Shown: piece after piece, positions 36,423 through 47,246 of the stretch
Numbering within the stretch: the stretch's first letter is position 1
Layout: each line of letters starts with the position of its first letter
DNA from: Phlyctochytrium arcticum
Taxonomy: Eukaryota > Chytridiomycota > Chytridiomycetes > Chytridiales > Chytridiaceae
Direction of reading: 5' to 3'
NCBI GenBank assembly: GCA_025602905.1
Contig: JAHLKI010000028.1
Location: 310,001-374,000 of the forward strand
DNA: 64,000 nt
Position numbers and translations under genes: made by a program
Notes under the pieces: generated by a model
The model's input: the letters and a program-made list of their open reading frames with translations, nothing else
Databases searched by the model: none
Told to the model about the DNA's origin: nothing

Positions 36423-37010
36423 TTACCATAAGTTGGCAAAGGCAGGGCCATTCAACCTTGGGAGTCTGGTCAGTTCCTGGAAACCGGGAGCACGGGCGAT
36501 CAAACGGTCATGGGTCGAGTCGGACAAAACAACGTTAAATGCTCCATCGTGCACTAGTGGGTGAGCGGTACGGAAGATACACCCTTGCTCCAAGTATTTC
36601 CGGCACCACATAAACTGATAGAGATAGCTTTCAAACATCGGCTTGGAGGTGCCGTGCCTCGGGAGTGCGCCCTTGCCCGCTCGCCAATTGGCTTCAATGT
36701 TTTGGGCGTGAACGCCAGTCACAGGATTAACGAAGTTTTGTCTGTGATTGACCATTTGATGCCGGTATCCCAGCTGATTGAGCCATGGAGTCACATTGCC
36801 CCTTCAACATATCCCTGTAGATTAGCGTCCCAGGTGCACTTTTTTTCCAAATAACATAGGTCACGGTCTCTGCGTGCGTCCCAACACCAAGATCATCGTG
36901 CGCCTGCACTCACACGTTCTTCGGTTGGGGATAATCTCCCTCCTCCATACACAACTCAATGCAATCGTTGGTTGTTCTGGTTTTGTCGGCAAACTCCCCC
37001 CAATTCATCG
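36423..37010 (-). pseudogene. ISXO2-like transposase pseudogene
   Basis: The 123-codon frame at 36794-36423 holds the C-terminal catalytic part: GYRHQMVNHRQNFVNPVTG followed by NIEANWR, corresponding to the HxxxNHxxxFVxPxTGxHTxxIE segment of this transposase family with its final acidic residue, then the basic ALPRHGTSKPMFESYLYQF helix. Upstream residues THAETVTYVIWKK and GTLIYRD (the second catalytic Asp context) are in another frame, so at least one frameshift separates them. The N-terminal Asp region is not intact. Confidence 0.65.
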
Positions 37011-37253
37011 TAGGGATGTCGGGATAGTTAGGAGGCAGTATCGGTCATGGTGTTAGATGGTGTGTGGGATGAATTTGGGAATGATTTTGATAGATGTGGT
37101 GTGGGATCGAGTTTGGGTTGGAGAATGATCTTGAATCAAAAACAAAAATCTACGCGTGAAGTAATGGGAGAGACTCTCTTCCTCTCTTTTCTCCCTTCTT
37201 TCTCTCCTTCCTCTCTCTCTTTCTCTTGACGCTGGGGAAAAGCCGTAGATATG

Positions 37254-37542
37254 TGAGTATAGCCGGGGTTTTCTTGGTTGGTCTGGGTGGCTAAAACGAT
37301 CTGTTTTTCTGGTTTTGCAACTTTTGCAGAACCGCCACCCCTTCAAACGTCTGGTGTCTGTCGACTACCCCTGCAACATAGAACTTTGAGGATTGTCACA
37401 GTTTGCAAAACCCGAAAAAAACCCCCAGTCATTCAAAAAAACTAATCAGATCTATAACCAGTCTAAACCAGACAAGAAGGAAAAAACCATTTCATATAAT
37501 CTCTCTCAAAAAAAACAAAAACAAAAAAACCAAATCCCAATT
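37254..37542. other. 3' flank of VPS27
   Basis: AT-rich sequence with A-rich runs on the plus strand (T-rich in the sense of VPS27), consistent with its terminator region. No gene. Confidence 0.4.
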
Positions 37543-37621
37543 CTACAATTCAATCAAAGGGGCATCATTGATCGGTTCCGGTTGTGGTGGTTGCTGTTGT
37601 TGGAGCGGTGGGGGTGACATC

Positions 37622-37652
<31 letters not shown>

Positions 37653-39990
37653 GGTAAGGTTGTTGTTGGGGAGATCCATATGGGGGTTGAGGAGACGTAT
37701 ATCCTTGTGGTGGAGGTGATGAGCCCTGGATCGTCGGGTCATAATAGCCTTGTTGATGTTGTTGTTGGGGGGGCTGTTGCTGGGTAGATGGGTTATATCC
37801 TTGAGATGGAGGGTGTGACGATGATGAGACGTGTCCTTGTTGTTGTTGGGGAGGAAGATTTGGGTCATAGTACCCTGGTTGTTGTTGTTGTTGTTGTTGG
37901 GGTGGTGGGACTGAACCCGGGCCCTGTTGTTGTTGTTGTGGGATATTCGGGTCATAGTATGCTGGCTGTTGAGGGTGCGGAGGTTGTTGACCCGGTTGTT
38001 GTTGTTGCTGAGGTGGTGGTGTTTGAGAGGGGTCATAGTACGCTTGTTGTGGTGGATGTTGTTGCGCGTAATACCCAGCCTCAGACTGCAGTTGGGGTGG
38101 TTGCTGCGGGTACGGTTGAGCAGCAGCAGCAGAAGGATCAGCCGCGTACTGTTGTTGTTGCGGAGGGTACGCTTGTTGTTGATGGTGATGCGAAGCATAC
38201 GATTCCGGCGGGTAACCAGGTGCATAGCCCTGCGTATAACCCGCAACAGCAGGCCCAGCCGCAGGAGCTCGCACCCCCAACCGCTCGCCCAACATGGCAT
38301 CATACATCTTGACGGCCCCTGTCAACTCTTCATTTAACGCCCAGTAAGCGGCATACTGTCCACGGGTGTCGTCGACCGATCGGGCCAATTTGGGTTGCAT
38401 GGTCGCAATTTGAGCGTACAGGGTTTGGATCTGGGAGTTGGTCAGGACTCCCAGACCGTATGTCTGGACGTCGGATTCGGTCCGTTCTACGAGCTCGGAG
38501 AAGAGTCGCATGTTTTCCAGTTCGACGGATGAGAGCTCGTTGGGGTTTGTTTGAGGGGTTGGCGTTGACGAGGCGGCGGTGGGGTACGTGGTGGTGGCAG
38601 GTGTAGTAGTACGAGAGGGTTCTTGACCATCATACCGGCTGACATAGTCGGGACTTTTATAGTCGTAGCTGGGCCGATCAGGTTTAGACTCTGAGGAAGA
38701 TGAACGTAAATCTTGCAGCGAAGCAGCAATGGCCGCCTTCATGTCGGCATCATCCTCGCTGACATCTTCGCGAGGTTTGGGTTTGGGACGTGTAGGCTGG
38801 GATGAGACTTTCCCACCAGATTCCTTGGCCGCAGCTAAGGATAATGCAATCGCTTTCTGAATATCTGCGTCTTCTTTACTCATCGAGTCTACTCCGGCCG
38901 GTGCATTACCTCCGCCGCCACTGCCAGGATACGGGTTACTGTTTGCCCCCCACTGTTGTCCCGTAGTGATAGATGTCCCGCCGCTGCGCGAGCTCAATTT
39001 CTGATGACACGTATCACACACACGCACGTCCTGCATGATTCCCAAATGCGGGAGGGCCATGTTTTTGGAAGAGCATTGGCCACAATAGGTCTGTCCGCAG
39101 TTTCGACAGTGATGTTTTCGGTTAAACGTTGTAAACAGCGTACGGCACCGCATGCAGAGCTCGCTGTCTGTCCATTCTGGAGCCTAGCGATATAGAGTAA
39201 GAATGATGGATCGTCGTGAGTGATGCAAAAAAAAGAGAAACGCACTGTTGTGGTTTCAATCATGACTGAAGAAGATTCCGTGCGTTCAATCGGCGGAAAT
39301 TGTATACCTGCCCAATTAAAACGTTAAACCCAACAACATTTCGCATGACTACAAACATAAATCATACCATCCCGTTTCAAATACTCGTAGATCTCAGTCA
39401 CGTATCGCGAATCCAATTTATTATTCAGTGCCAATCCCCACGATTGAATCAATGCCAGGACCTGTTTCCTCACATCCGGGTTCGTGCCCGTCTAAGAAAA
39501 AACCCCATCAGTTTCCAAACATTTTTAAGCATTATACGAAATGAAACCAACTCACAGCCCGAACAATCGACACTAAATTATCGACAAACTCTTTTGACGC
39601 AACCTCGACCACAAAATGCTGTCCGCAGTTCTTCACACACGTATCAGTCAACTATGAAAATTTTACAAAAAATTAATTACGTGATACCGCCAAACCCACG
39701 GGAACAAACAAATCACATACCTTTAATGCCAACAATTGCACATTCGGGTTCTTGTGATTGATGCGGCGCTTAAGGCTGGCCGCGGCAGTCTTTCCTGATA
39801 CAGCTTTGGATTTGACTTGGTCCGCGATATCTAGATTGGCGGGTAGGTCTTCGGTGCCGATGGGTAAGTTTTCGGATGTGGCCTTGTCTAGAGGAGCGTA
39901 AGAGTGTTAGTTATATGGTTTGTGGGTGTGGAGAGTGGAGGGATAATTACCGACTGCTTCGTCAAAGGGGTTGGCGAAGAAGAATGACAT
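37543..39990 (-). CDS. VPS27: ESCRT-0 subunit Vps27/Hrs
   Basis: Exons 39990-39951, 39887-39721, 39651-39556, 39491-39368, 39307-39246 and 39183-37543 give 709 aa. Order of domains: VHS (about residues 10-145; [17 protein letters not shown]), FYVE zinc finger (about 165-235) with WTDS, the [10 protein letters not shown] signature and RVCDTC; two ubiquitin-interacting motifs, [15 protein letters not shown] and [15 protein letters not shown]; a helical segment (Hse1/STAM-binding type); then about 280 residues rich in Gln, Pro and Tyr, and a C-terminal clathrin-box-like PLIEL. Vps27 binds PI3P and ubiquitinated cargo on endosomes and starts multivesicular-body sorting. Long CAA/CAG-type Gln runs appear on the plus strand as TTG repeats. 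Confidence 0.95.
37621..38200. repeat. Glutamine-codon microsatellite tracts in VPS27
   Basis: Several runs of TTG/TGT (CAA on the coding strand), the longest at about 37621-37652, encode poly-Gln in the VPS27 tail. They are coding, in frame, and interspersed with Pro/Tyr/Asp-Pro repeats (YYDP). Confidence 0.8.
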
Positions 39991-40355
39991 GAGTGGTGGA
40001 GATGCAGCTTGGGTTTCAGAGTTTGGGACTCTATAAAGATGATGAACGGAGAATGCAACAAGAGCTAGGTTTGCTCCCAGTAGGTGTGTGTATCAGCTTG
40101 CTTCAAGTATAAACCAGGACATAAAAATGAAGATGGAAACCAGCCAGAAGTGCTGGTTGGTCACTTTGGCCAGCTCGCGTCCCAACAGGCGGCTAGGGTT
40201 TCAAAATGGCATCCGACGATTTGCGCAGGTGGTGTGAATGCATGATATGTATAGAAGGTAAATCACAGAATGTAAGATCAAACAAAAAGAGTATATAGCA
40301 GAGAGAATGTGTACGGCAATGTTCTTCAAAAGTGTGGATGCTGTGATGAGAAAAT
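39991..40355. promoter_or_regulatory. Upstream region of VPS27
   Basis: 365 bp upstream of the VPS27 start and downstream of the hydratase stop (same strand). A TATA-like CTTTATAG sits about 40 bp above the VPS27 start on the minus strand. No gene. Confidence 0.35.
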
Positions 40356-42052
40356 CTAGAGCTTTGCCTTGTTTCGGGCTTCAGCCAAGACACCGTCCAA
40401 TTTCTAAATGGGAAAAATGGCGTTAGTGTGAATGCCGGGTAGGTAAGTGCAAAGCAGGTAAGATGGACAGGTACCATGGCAAGGTTCATTTGTCCCTTGA
40501 TCTTGATGCGGCCGCTCATAAAGAGTTTCTGGGCATTGGCCTTTCCGGCAGCGAGGTTGACAAAATCATCGTCCGAGATGGAAATGGTCGCGAGGGGTTT
40601 GGCGGTGGGTGTGCCAGAACCCACAGAGCCGGGCTGAGTCTTGAGGTCGACAAACCAAGTCTGTGTTTCATTGGATGCGTTGGAAATGTTGAATTGAAAG
40701 ATGGCATTGACTCTTTTAACGCGGGATGCGCGGTCCCTGTCGGATCCGGATTCGATGGCGGTGCGGAGGGCGTCAAAGATGGCGCCGGCCTTAAAATTGG
40801 GGACGACCAGAGAGTTGGGGTCTACTTCTGTAGGTGAGTTGGCGGAGGTGGTTTCATCACCGACGAGTTCGACGGCAGCATTGGAGATGGCCAGGACGTC
40901 ACGCTCAACGACTCGGACCTGGAAAATGACTTTGTTGCCTTCCTTCCACATTTCCGTCTGCAGGGTTTCACCGGGAAAGACGTGTTTGGAGAAGCGGACC
41001 TTGACATTGCGCAGTTTGGTCGGGTCAGCGCCGGCATATTCCTTAAGAACGTGCTTGGTGGCAATGCCAAAGGTGCAGAGACCGTGCAAGATGGGGACGT
41101 CAAAGCCGCCAATGGAGCTCATGTTGGGGTCAATGTGCAACGGGTTGGTATCGCCCGACAGGCGGTAGAGGGCGGCCTGCGAGACGTCTGTTTTCTCCGT
41201 GAAAACGCGGTCGGGTTGGCGGGATGGGGGTTCATTGGTGGCTGTAGCGGGGCCGCGGTCGGGGGTGGTTTTCGTGCCGACACCCTTGACACCACGGATA
41301 AAGTTGGAAAATTCATTGTAGCATAGCAAGTTTCCTTGTTCGTCCCGGGTTTCCGTGCCGAGCGCCACAACGCATCCCTTGCCCTTGTCCAGAATCGACA
41401 CAATCTTGGCCGTTGTCGACACTGTCCCCGAGGTTGGCAAGGGTGCCTTGATCTCCAAAAATTGCTCTCCATGCAGCAGCATCATCTACAACAATTCAAC
41501 GTTCTAAAGTTAGTCACTGTGATTGCTGTGTTTCTACTTTCGTCTTTTTCCCCTCAATCATCCCCATTTAATCACTTAAAGCCATGCCCCTCACGCTCGG
41601 AAGAACGCATGTAATCATATACTGATTTTGCTCGGCTAAATCGCATTCCTCTCCATTCTGCCTCGTCGATTTCTCTTTTTAATGGACTTTTAACGCAAAT
41701 CACATTCCTCAGTTTCTTTATGAGCTCCCTTCGCAGGCATTCGATTCTGCTTTGCAAAATCACTTCTTGCCCATCCATTTTGTCCATCTGAACCCGGCCT
41801 CGCTTCGCTCGTGCTCGTAGCAAAACTCACCGGATTGAAATCGGGGATATGGTCCCCAAAGGGAAATGAAGCCATGAGAGCAAAGGGAGGAACCACAGCA
41901 AAGGTGGGCAATGCAGCAAAGTCCTCATGGTTCTCGTAGATCCATCGCAGGTCCTGGTTATCCGGAGACACGGCACAACCGACGCCCAAAGCGTAGAGAA
42001 TGAGGTCGCGCTCCGAGTAAGTGAAAGGTTCAGCTGCTGCGTTGTCGGCCAT
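40356..42052 (-). CDS. Peroxisomal (R)-specific enoyl-CoA hydratase 2 fused to SCP2 domain
   Basis: Exons 42052-41831, 41485-40475 and 40403-40356 give 426 aa. The N-terminal hot-dog half starts with FTYSERDLILYALGVGC, typical of the MaoC/hydratase-2 N-domain. The catalytic hot-dog has ALYRLSGDTNPLHIDPNMSS (Asp and His of the hydratase-2 motif) and VPILHGLCTFGIA. An SCP2-like lipid-binding domain follows (INAIFQF..; ATISISDDDFVNLAAGKANA; LFMSGRIKIKGQMNLAMKLD). The last residues are AKL, a PTS1. In MFE-2 (HSD17B4/Fox2) these domains follow one or two SDR dehydrogenase domains; none is present here. The enzyme hydrates trans-2-enoyl-CoA to the 3R-hydroxy product in peroxisomal beta-oxidation. 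Confidence 0.9.
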
Positions 42053-42478
42053 TGTTCGTCGTCGTCTTTCGTGGGTGGTAGGTTGTAGTAGGTACCGTAG
42101 GTTAATGGGAATGAGTGTGGGAATGGCCGAAAGGACAGGGTCGGAAGGACGCGGAAGAACCCCCACGCGAAATGACATGTGAGCCGGCTATACCACGCGA
42201 GCTGGCGAGGGTTGAGCCCTAATCCTGGATCTCAAAGATTCCCACCTTGAGTCTTGACGCGCAAGCTTGACAAGATCTCGCCAGGACCAGGCTCCAGATC
42301 TAATCAGTGTCTTTCGGGCGATGAAGCACCCTTGTCTTTGGACGTAATAAGTGTTGGCACGACCTCAACGTCTCCAGATTGGCACGGTCGCTCACCCCAA
42401 GATGTAAGTTTGCGATTGACACGAACGGCAGCCAAAGTTGTTTCACACTAAATTTGTATGACTATAGCACGTTAAAAA
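42053..42478. other. Upstream region of the hydratase gene
   Basis: No supportable gene. The first part should carry the promoter of the hydratase-SCP2 gene; rc TATA-like sequence is not obvious. Confidence 0.35.
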
Positions 42479-43203
42479 ATGAGCAGAATTTCGGACTACC
42501 AGCACCGTCCGTATCCCCGTCGACAAAGATCAGATGCGGCGCTAGTTCCGGGACGGATTCAAGAGAAGGTAGGTCCTGGAGCCTAGTCGATTTCCGACCG
42601 CCAGGGTGTGACCTTGTGCAAGCCGCAGCAGATGCAACCGAAGGCCTTGTCATCGTTTGCTGCCGAGACGACTTTGCAGGCGCAACTGTGAGCCAAACCC
42701 CACGACCAGAACAAGGACACGCTGCAGGACCTGTTCAACAACTGGTCAGTGGCATGGAAGCGGGTGTGGACGTGCAAATCCACATTTCCAGTTGACGAGA
42801 CGCAAGCGGAAGACTAGTGTTACTCTGTTACCTTACGCAAGCGCTGCAAGACAAAATAATTCATCATCAGGAAGAGCGATTGCTTGTCATGGCACCGCCT
42901 GCGAGCGGAAAAAGCAGCATGATACCTCTTCCAATCTGTCGCCTTAAGCAAGCGCAAAAGCAAGTGTTCCTTCGCAGGAATGCTCCCATATGCCGCCGCC
43001 CTACCGTCTCGTCGTCCAATTCAGCAACAATGAGCAATACGATATTTCCACTCACAAATCAAAGGTCACTATCGTACTACCTTGCAACTGCTTGAATATA
43101 CCGCCGCATTGTTAGCCTCGCATTCGGCACTAGAACTGGAGCAAGATCCTAGCATCGACATGGACCTGCTTTTCGCCACTGCCGCCATCCATCTCCAGCA
43201 CTT
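42479..43203 (+). pseudogene. Coding-like stretch of unknown family, frame interrupted
   Basis: A possible first exon (42479-42568; MSRISDYQHRPYPRRQ) is followed by a strong GTAGGT donor. A second segment (from about 42605) reads VTLCKPQQMQPKALSSFAAE, meets an in-frame TGA, and continues in the same frame with NKDTLQDLFNNWSVAWKRVW. Later segments include ALQDKIIHHQEERLLVMAPP and, ending at 43205, a helical LLEYTAALLASHSALELEQ run. Codon use looks real but I cannot assemble a clean gene or name a family. It is either a gene with introns I misplaced or a decaying one. Confidence 0.3.
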
Positions 43204-43430
43204 TTTTTGATGCTTTGTGGCCTGTACCTCTTTCCTTTGATGTATAGTTTTCTAATTGAGTTTCCTCTGTTGGTTTCCTTCCATCTGATGTTTTCCCTGT
43301 TACTATTCCTCGCATGATACTAAGCTGACAGTTACAGCCGCTCCTTTCCCTGTGACTACGCCTCATAACTCAAACCGGGCCGACAAAAGCGCCGGGAGAA
43401 ATGGCGCGTGACTTTTGCTCGGCTCAATCC

Positions 43431-43440
43431 GGCACGTGCC
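43431..43440. promoter_or_regulatory. E-box palindrome upstream of thiolase
   Basis: GGCACGTGCC is a perfect 10-bp palindrome with a CACGTG core, 132 bp before the thiolase ATG. CACGTG is the classical site of fungal bHLH factors; that it acts here is inference. Confidence 0.4.
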
Positions 43441-43472
43441 AATGGATTCGCGTCGTCGCGGAGGCGCCCGAC

Positions 43473-43482
43473 TATTTATAAA
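43473..43482 (+). promoter_or_regulatory. TATA box of the thiolase gene
   Basis: TATTTATAAA lies about 90 bp upstream of the ATG, followed by a pyrimidine-rich stretch and an ACACAGAAACA leader, a typical fungal core promoter arrangement. Confidence 0.6.
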
Positions 43483-43571
43483 GCGTCGTCTCCGCATCTC
43501 CCTCCCCTCTCCATCTTTCCTTTTTCCAATCTCGCACCTACCCACAACAACACTCACTACACACAGAAACA

Positions 43572-44860
43572 ATGGCCTCTCCCGCTGCCCGCCGTATCGA
43601 CAACATTGCCCAGCACCTCACCGTGACTGGAGCTGGTGAGTAGTTGCTGCTACAGCACGCGTGCCAGGCAAAAGGACTAACAGAAACGTCACAGCCAAAA
43701 AGCCAAAGGGCCCCGACGATGTCGTGATTGTCTCGGCTCTCCGTACCCCCCTCACCAAGGGCGGAAAGGGCGGCTTCAAGGAAACCCACCCAGAGTACCT
43801 CTTGGCCGCCTCCCTCAAGTCTGTCCGCGAACAGACGGGAATTGACCCCAGCTTGGTCCAGGACATTCAGGTCGGCAACGTCCTCATGCCCGGTGCCGGT
43901 GTCACCACCTCCCGTATGGCGTCCCTCTACGCCGGCTACCCCGAAACTGCTGCCCTCTCTGCCGTCAACCGTCAGTGCTCGTCTGGTCTCACCACCTGCG
44001 CAAACATTGCCGGTGCCATCAAGGCCGGTTACATTGATGTTGGTATTGGTGCCGGTGTAGAGTCCATGTCCATGTACTACGGCCCAGGAGCCATGCCCAC
44101 TGATCTCGACAGCTCCATTCTCGAGTACGGCCCCGCCGCCGATGTCCTCATTCCCATGGGCCAGACCTCGGAAAACGTTGCCAACGAATTCAAGATTCCC
44201 CGTGAACGCCAAGACGAGTTTGCCCTTCGATCCCACAACCTCGCCGCCAAGGCCCAAAAGGAAGGCCTCTTTGACGAGGAAATTGTCCCAGTCAAGCTCG
44301 CCGATGGAACCGTTGTCAGCAAGGACGATGGTATCCGTGCCACCAATGCCGAGTCCCTCGCCAAGTTGCGCCCCGCTTTCGGTAAGGGTGGAACGACCAC
44401 GGCCGGAAACGCGTCGCAAATCACCGACGGTGCCGCCTCTGTCCTCATGATGCGCCGTAGCGTCGCCGAAAAGCTCGGCCTCAAGGTCTTGGCCCGATGG
44501 GTCGGCTTTTCCGTCGTTGGAGTTCCCCCCCGCATCATGGGTATCGGCCCAGAAAAGGCCATCCCCGAAGTCTTGCGCCAAGTCGGTCTCACCATGAACG
44601 AAGTCGACATTTTCGAAATCAACGAGGCCTTTGCTTCCCAAGCCGTCTACTGCACGGACCGCCTCAACATTCCAATTGAGAAGGTTAACCCCAAGGGTGG
44701 TGCCATTGCCTTTGGACACCCCATGGGTGCCACTGGTGCCCGCCAGGTCGCTACATTACTCCCTGAACTCCGCCGTCAAAAGAAGCGCTTTGGCGTTGTC
44801 TCCATGTGTGTCGGTATTGGCATGGGTGCCGCCGCCGTCATTGAGAACGAAGTCTTGTAG
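43572..44860 (+). CDS. POT1: Peroxisomal 3-ketoacyl-CoA thiolase
   Basis: Exons 43572-43635 and 43695-44860 give 409 aa. The N-terminus carries a textbook PTS2, R-I-x5-H-L, in MASPAARRIDNIAQHLTV. Thiolase motifs follow: active-site Cys in VNRQCSSGLTT, then NEAFASQAVY, the catalytic His in AIAFGHPMGATGAR and the second Cys in SMCVGIGMGAAAVIE. It cleaves 3-ketoacyl-CoA, the last step of peroxisomal beta-oxidation. The coding sequence uses C-rich third positions far more than its neighbours, a sign of high expression. It is divergent from the hydratase-SCP2 gene 1.5 kb away; import would use Pex7 (PTS2), against Pex5 (PTS1) for the hydratase. Confidence 0.96.
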
Positions 44861-45275
44861 TAGCCCTCCTTCCCCTTCTTTCTTCTACTCCCACGCGTCA
44901 CTACCCACCACCTCTAACCACCACATAGACTAGTTTTTTCTTTCTCTGTCTTTTTACTTTTTTCTTGTCAATTTGTTTATTATTTCTATCGCTTTTTGCC
45001 GTGTCCTCTGTCCATCTGCTGTCCACTGCTCAAGAGTCTTCACACAGTCTTCGCAGACTTTGCGCGTGAACCTTCAAACCCTGCTTTAAACCTGGCTTCA
45101 AACCAAGTTAACCAACGTTCAAACTTTCATTCGATTAACCCCGCTTGGTTAAATGAAAAGGTCACGTGCCGCAATTTCGGTCGGAGCTCTTGTGTGCGAT
45201 GTGTGGAAATCGGACCGGTAAAATCTGATGTGAAATGTGCTCTACATTCTTCGCCTTCTTCCTCCCTTTCAAACA
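44861..45275. other. Intergenic thiolase to UXT
   Basis: The first 150 bp are pyrimidine rich (thiolase 3' end). A CACGTG core at about 45163 lies 110 bp upstream of the UXT start. No gene seen. Confidence 0.4.
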
Positions 45276-45868
45276 ATGGCATCCCCAACAACAACGACGT
45301 CCATGAGTGGGAGGGACCACCGAAACCTCTCCCAAATCAAAAAATACGAGTCATTCGTCAACACCCGTCTCCGCCCCGACCTCCAATCCCTCCTCGACAA
45401 GCGCGACAAAGTCTACGAAACCATATCAGATTAGTCTGTATACTTGTCCCCATTCTTTTATCTCAATGGTCCTAACCCTTTTCATTCTTGGATATAGTCT
45501 GAAACTCCGGAACCAAATCGACCTCCTCCAAACCCAGAACCTCACATCCCTTAAAACCCGGATGGACGTCGGATGCGAGTTTTTCATGCATGCTCGAATG
45601 TAACGTCTCTCTTTCCCTACCCTTTTTACCAGTTAACTGACGCCTATGATCTGTACATAGACCGGATATATCCACGATTTATGTTTCCGTGGGTGCAGGT
45701 TACCACGTCCAAATGACATTACCGGAAGCACTCGCATTCATTGAAGTCAAAGAACGGGGATTGCTAAAGGTGGCGGATACACTGACAGAATCGGCACTGA
45801 GAGTCAAGGCACAAATCAAAATGGTCCTGGAAGTCATTGGAGAGTTGTTGGAGGGGGGTAGTAGTTAG
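45276..45868 (+). CDS. UXT: Prefoldin-like subunit UXT
   Basis: Exons 45276-45433, 45498-45599 and 45661-45868 give 155 aa (human UXT 157). The alpha-prefoldin pattern is clear: IKKYESFVNTRLRPDLQSLL and DKRDKVYETI form the first helix, YLKLRNQIDLLQ the turn region, RMDVGCEFFMHARIPDTSTI the beta hairpins, and TLPEALAFIEVKERGLLKVA the second helix. UXT pairs with URI in the R2TP/prefoldin-like co-chaperone that helps assemble RNA polymerases and PIKK kinases. The first intron uses an unusual GTCTGT donor; it is required to keep the conserved frame (DYLKLRNQ). Confidence 0.9.
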
Positions 45869-46145
45869 ATAAGATAGTTTTTGTTGGTGTTATTTATTGA
45901 TTTCTCTTGAGAACTAAAAGATTTGGCTCGATATACTGATGTATACAAGTTAAGATTACAGAAGAGGGAGAGAGATTTCGGTGCTCATACATAAGGGAAA
46001 TGGTAAAGGCTCTCATTACGTGTAGCCAACTACAAAAGGACCCCATTTCGCAACAATTTCTTTGTAGATAGTTTTTTTTGTGATAGTAGTTTGGGTTGTA
46101 TATACATATACAGGTTTGAAAAAAACGTTTAAAGGGATATGGATT

Positions 46146-47246
46146 TTAGCGTCGTCCAGGTCCCGACATGGAATGCCGACCTCCACCTGCACCCCTCGCC
46201 GCACCCGTAGCAGGCATCGGGACCGGCGTCATCATGAGTGGTTGTTGCTGTTGATGTTGGGTAGAATCGGCCGCGGCAGCCGAAAGGAGTTTTTTGGCCA
46301 ACCGTTTTTTTTGGACATGGGCCATGATGAGTTTATCCCTCATATCACCGATCCGTTTGACGTACTCGTTGCTACAACTCACCAATTCCTAAAAATTCCC
46401 ACATTAACCACCACCCTGTTTTCAAAAAACAACTTTGATAACGCATTACCTGCACGCCCTCCCTCAACCCTTTCAGTACCTCCCCCGGCAACCCCTCTTC
46501 AAACCCCACATCCTGGACCATGGGATCATCCATCTGGATAATGGCCGCAAACCGCGCAATCGTTTTATTAAATTCCTGCTCGCGCTCGACCATGGCCATA
46601 GCGGATTGAGACAGGATTTTGAGGTGTCGGTCTTTGAGGGCATGGAGTACGGATGAGACGCGGGATAAATCGGTGGGTGAATCGGGGAGAGACCAGATTT
46701 CTATTGTTTGTTATTGTGGTTAGAGATAAAGCTCCACTCTTTGGATAAGAGGTAAATGTACCTTCGATGTTGATCCCCGCATACGGATCATCTTCATCCC
46801 GTCTCCGTCTCGCCTTCTTCAAAATCGCGCGTCGTTTGCCCACATGCGCAAACTAAAAAAAAAACCCCATTAACCTCCCCTCTCTTAACCCCATCCCAGT
46901 ACAACAACTCACTTCATACTCCTCATCAATAGCATGCACACTGCACAGGGTCGGTTTCTCGGGTACAGTCCCCGGCTGCTCAATACTCCGTTTGAGTTTA
47001 TTCCCGCGGTTAAAGGGCCGGTAGGAGCGTGGGCCGTGGTGGTCGGTGCTTGTTGGGTGAATGGATGTATCCGAGTCGTCTAATGATAAATGTTAGTTTT
47101 GGTAATGTGATAGAAAGGAGGGAGGTTACATTGGGAACTTGGGGAGTGGGTATCGGGTGGTGGCCTATTGAGTTTAAATGTGAGTTTGAAGGTGAGTAAG
47201 AAAAAGATTGGATAAATGCTGACCCTCGAGACTGGTCGTCCTTCAT
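46146..47246 (-). CDS. RXT2: Rxt2-like subunit of the Rpd3L histone deacetylase complex
   Basis: Exons 47246-47224, 47164-47139, 47079-46913, 46852-46762, 46700-46450 and 46388-46146 give 266 aa with consistent phases. The Rxt2 N-domain is marked by RPFNRGNKLKRSIEQPG, a basic GKRRAILKKARRRRDE stretch, DDPYAGINIEEIWSLPDSPT and a helical region (ARFAAIIQMDDP). The tail has Gln/Pro runs and a Gly/Arg-rich end (GAARGAGGGRHSMSGPGRR). Rxt2 is a structural subunit of the large Sin3-Rpd3 HDAC complex in the nucleus. The typical ARNP-type middle of ascomycete Rxt2 is shortened here, so the name is assigned by its two best-conserved segments. Confidence 0.72.

Larger units (their letters stand above)
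35469..37253 (-). mobile_element. Merlin-type DNA transposon (ISXO2-like transposase), degraded
   Basis: Two inverted copies of a purine-rich arm bound about 1.8 kb. Read from outside inward, left (35469 on) and right (37253 back) share TCTACGG-TTTTCCCC, then GCGTCAAGAGAAAG followed by long GA-rich tracts. Between them the minus strand encodes broken pieces of an ISXO2-like (IS1016/Merlin) DDE transposase: MNWGEFADKTRTTNDC at about 37010, GTLIYRD, LGYRHQMVNHRQNFVNPVTG and NIEANWRAGKGALPRHGTSK. Several frameshifts and stops make it inactive. A clear target-site duplication was not found. It lies 92 bp from the tRNA gene and 290 bp from VPS27's stop. Confidence 0.65.

Noticed and set aside
37554..38337. 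Frames on both strands rich in Asn, Leu or Val over the VPS27 tail
   Set aside because: They are other-frame readings of the CAA/CAG glutamine repeats.
43538..44719. 393-codon open frame antisense to the thiolase gene
   Set aside because: A consequence of the strong codon bias of the thiolase gene; its Gly/Val/Asp-rich translation is typical of an antisense shadow.
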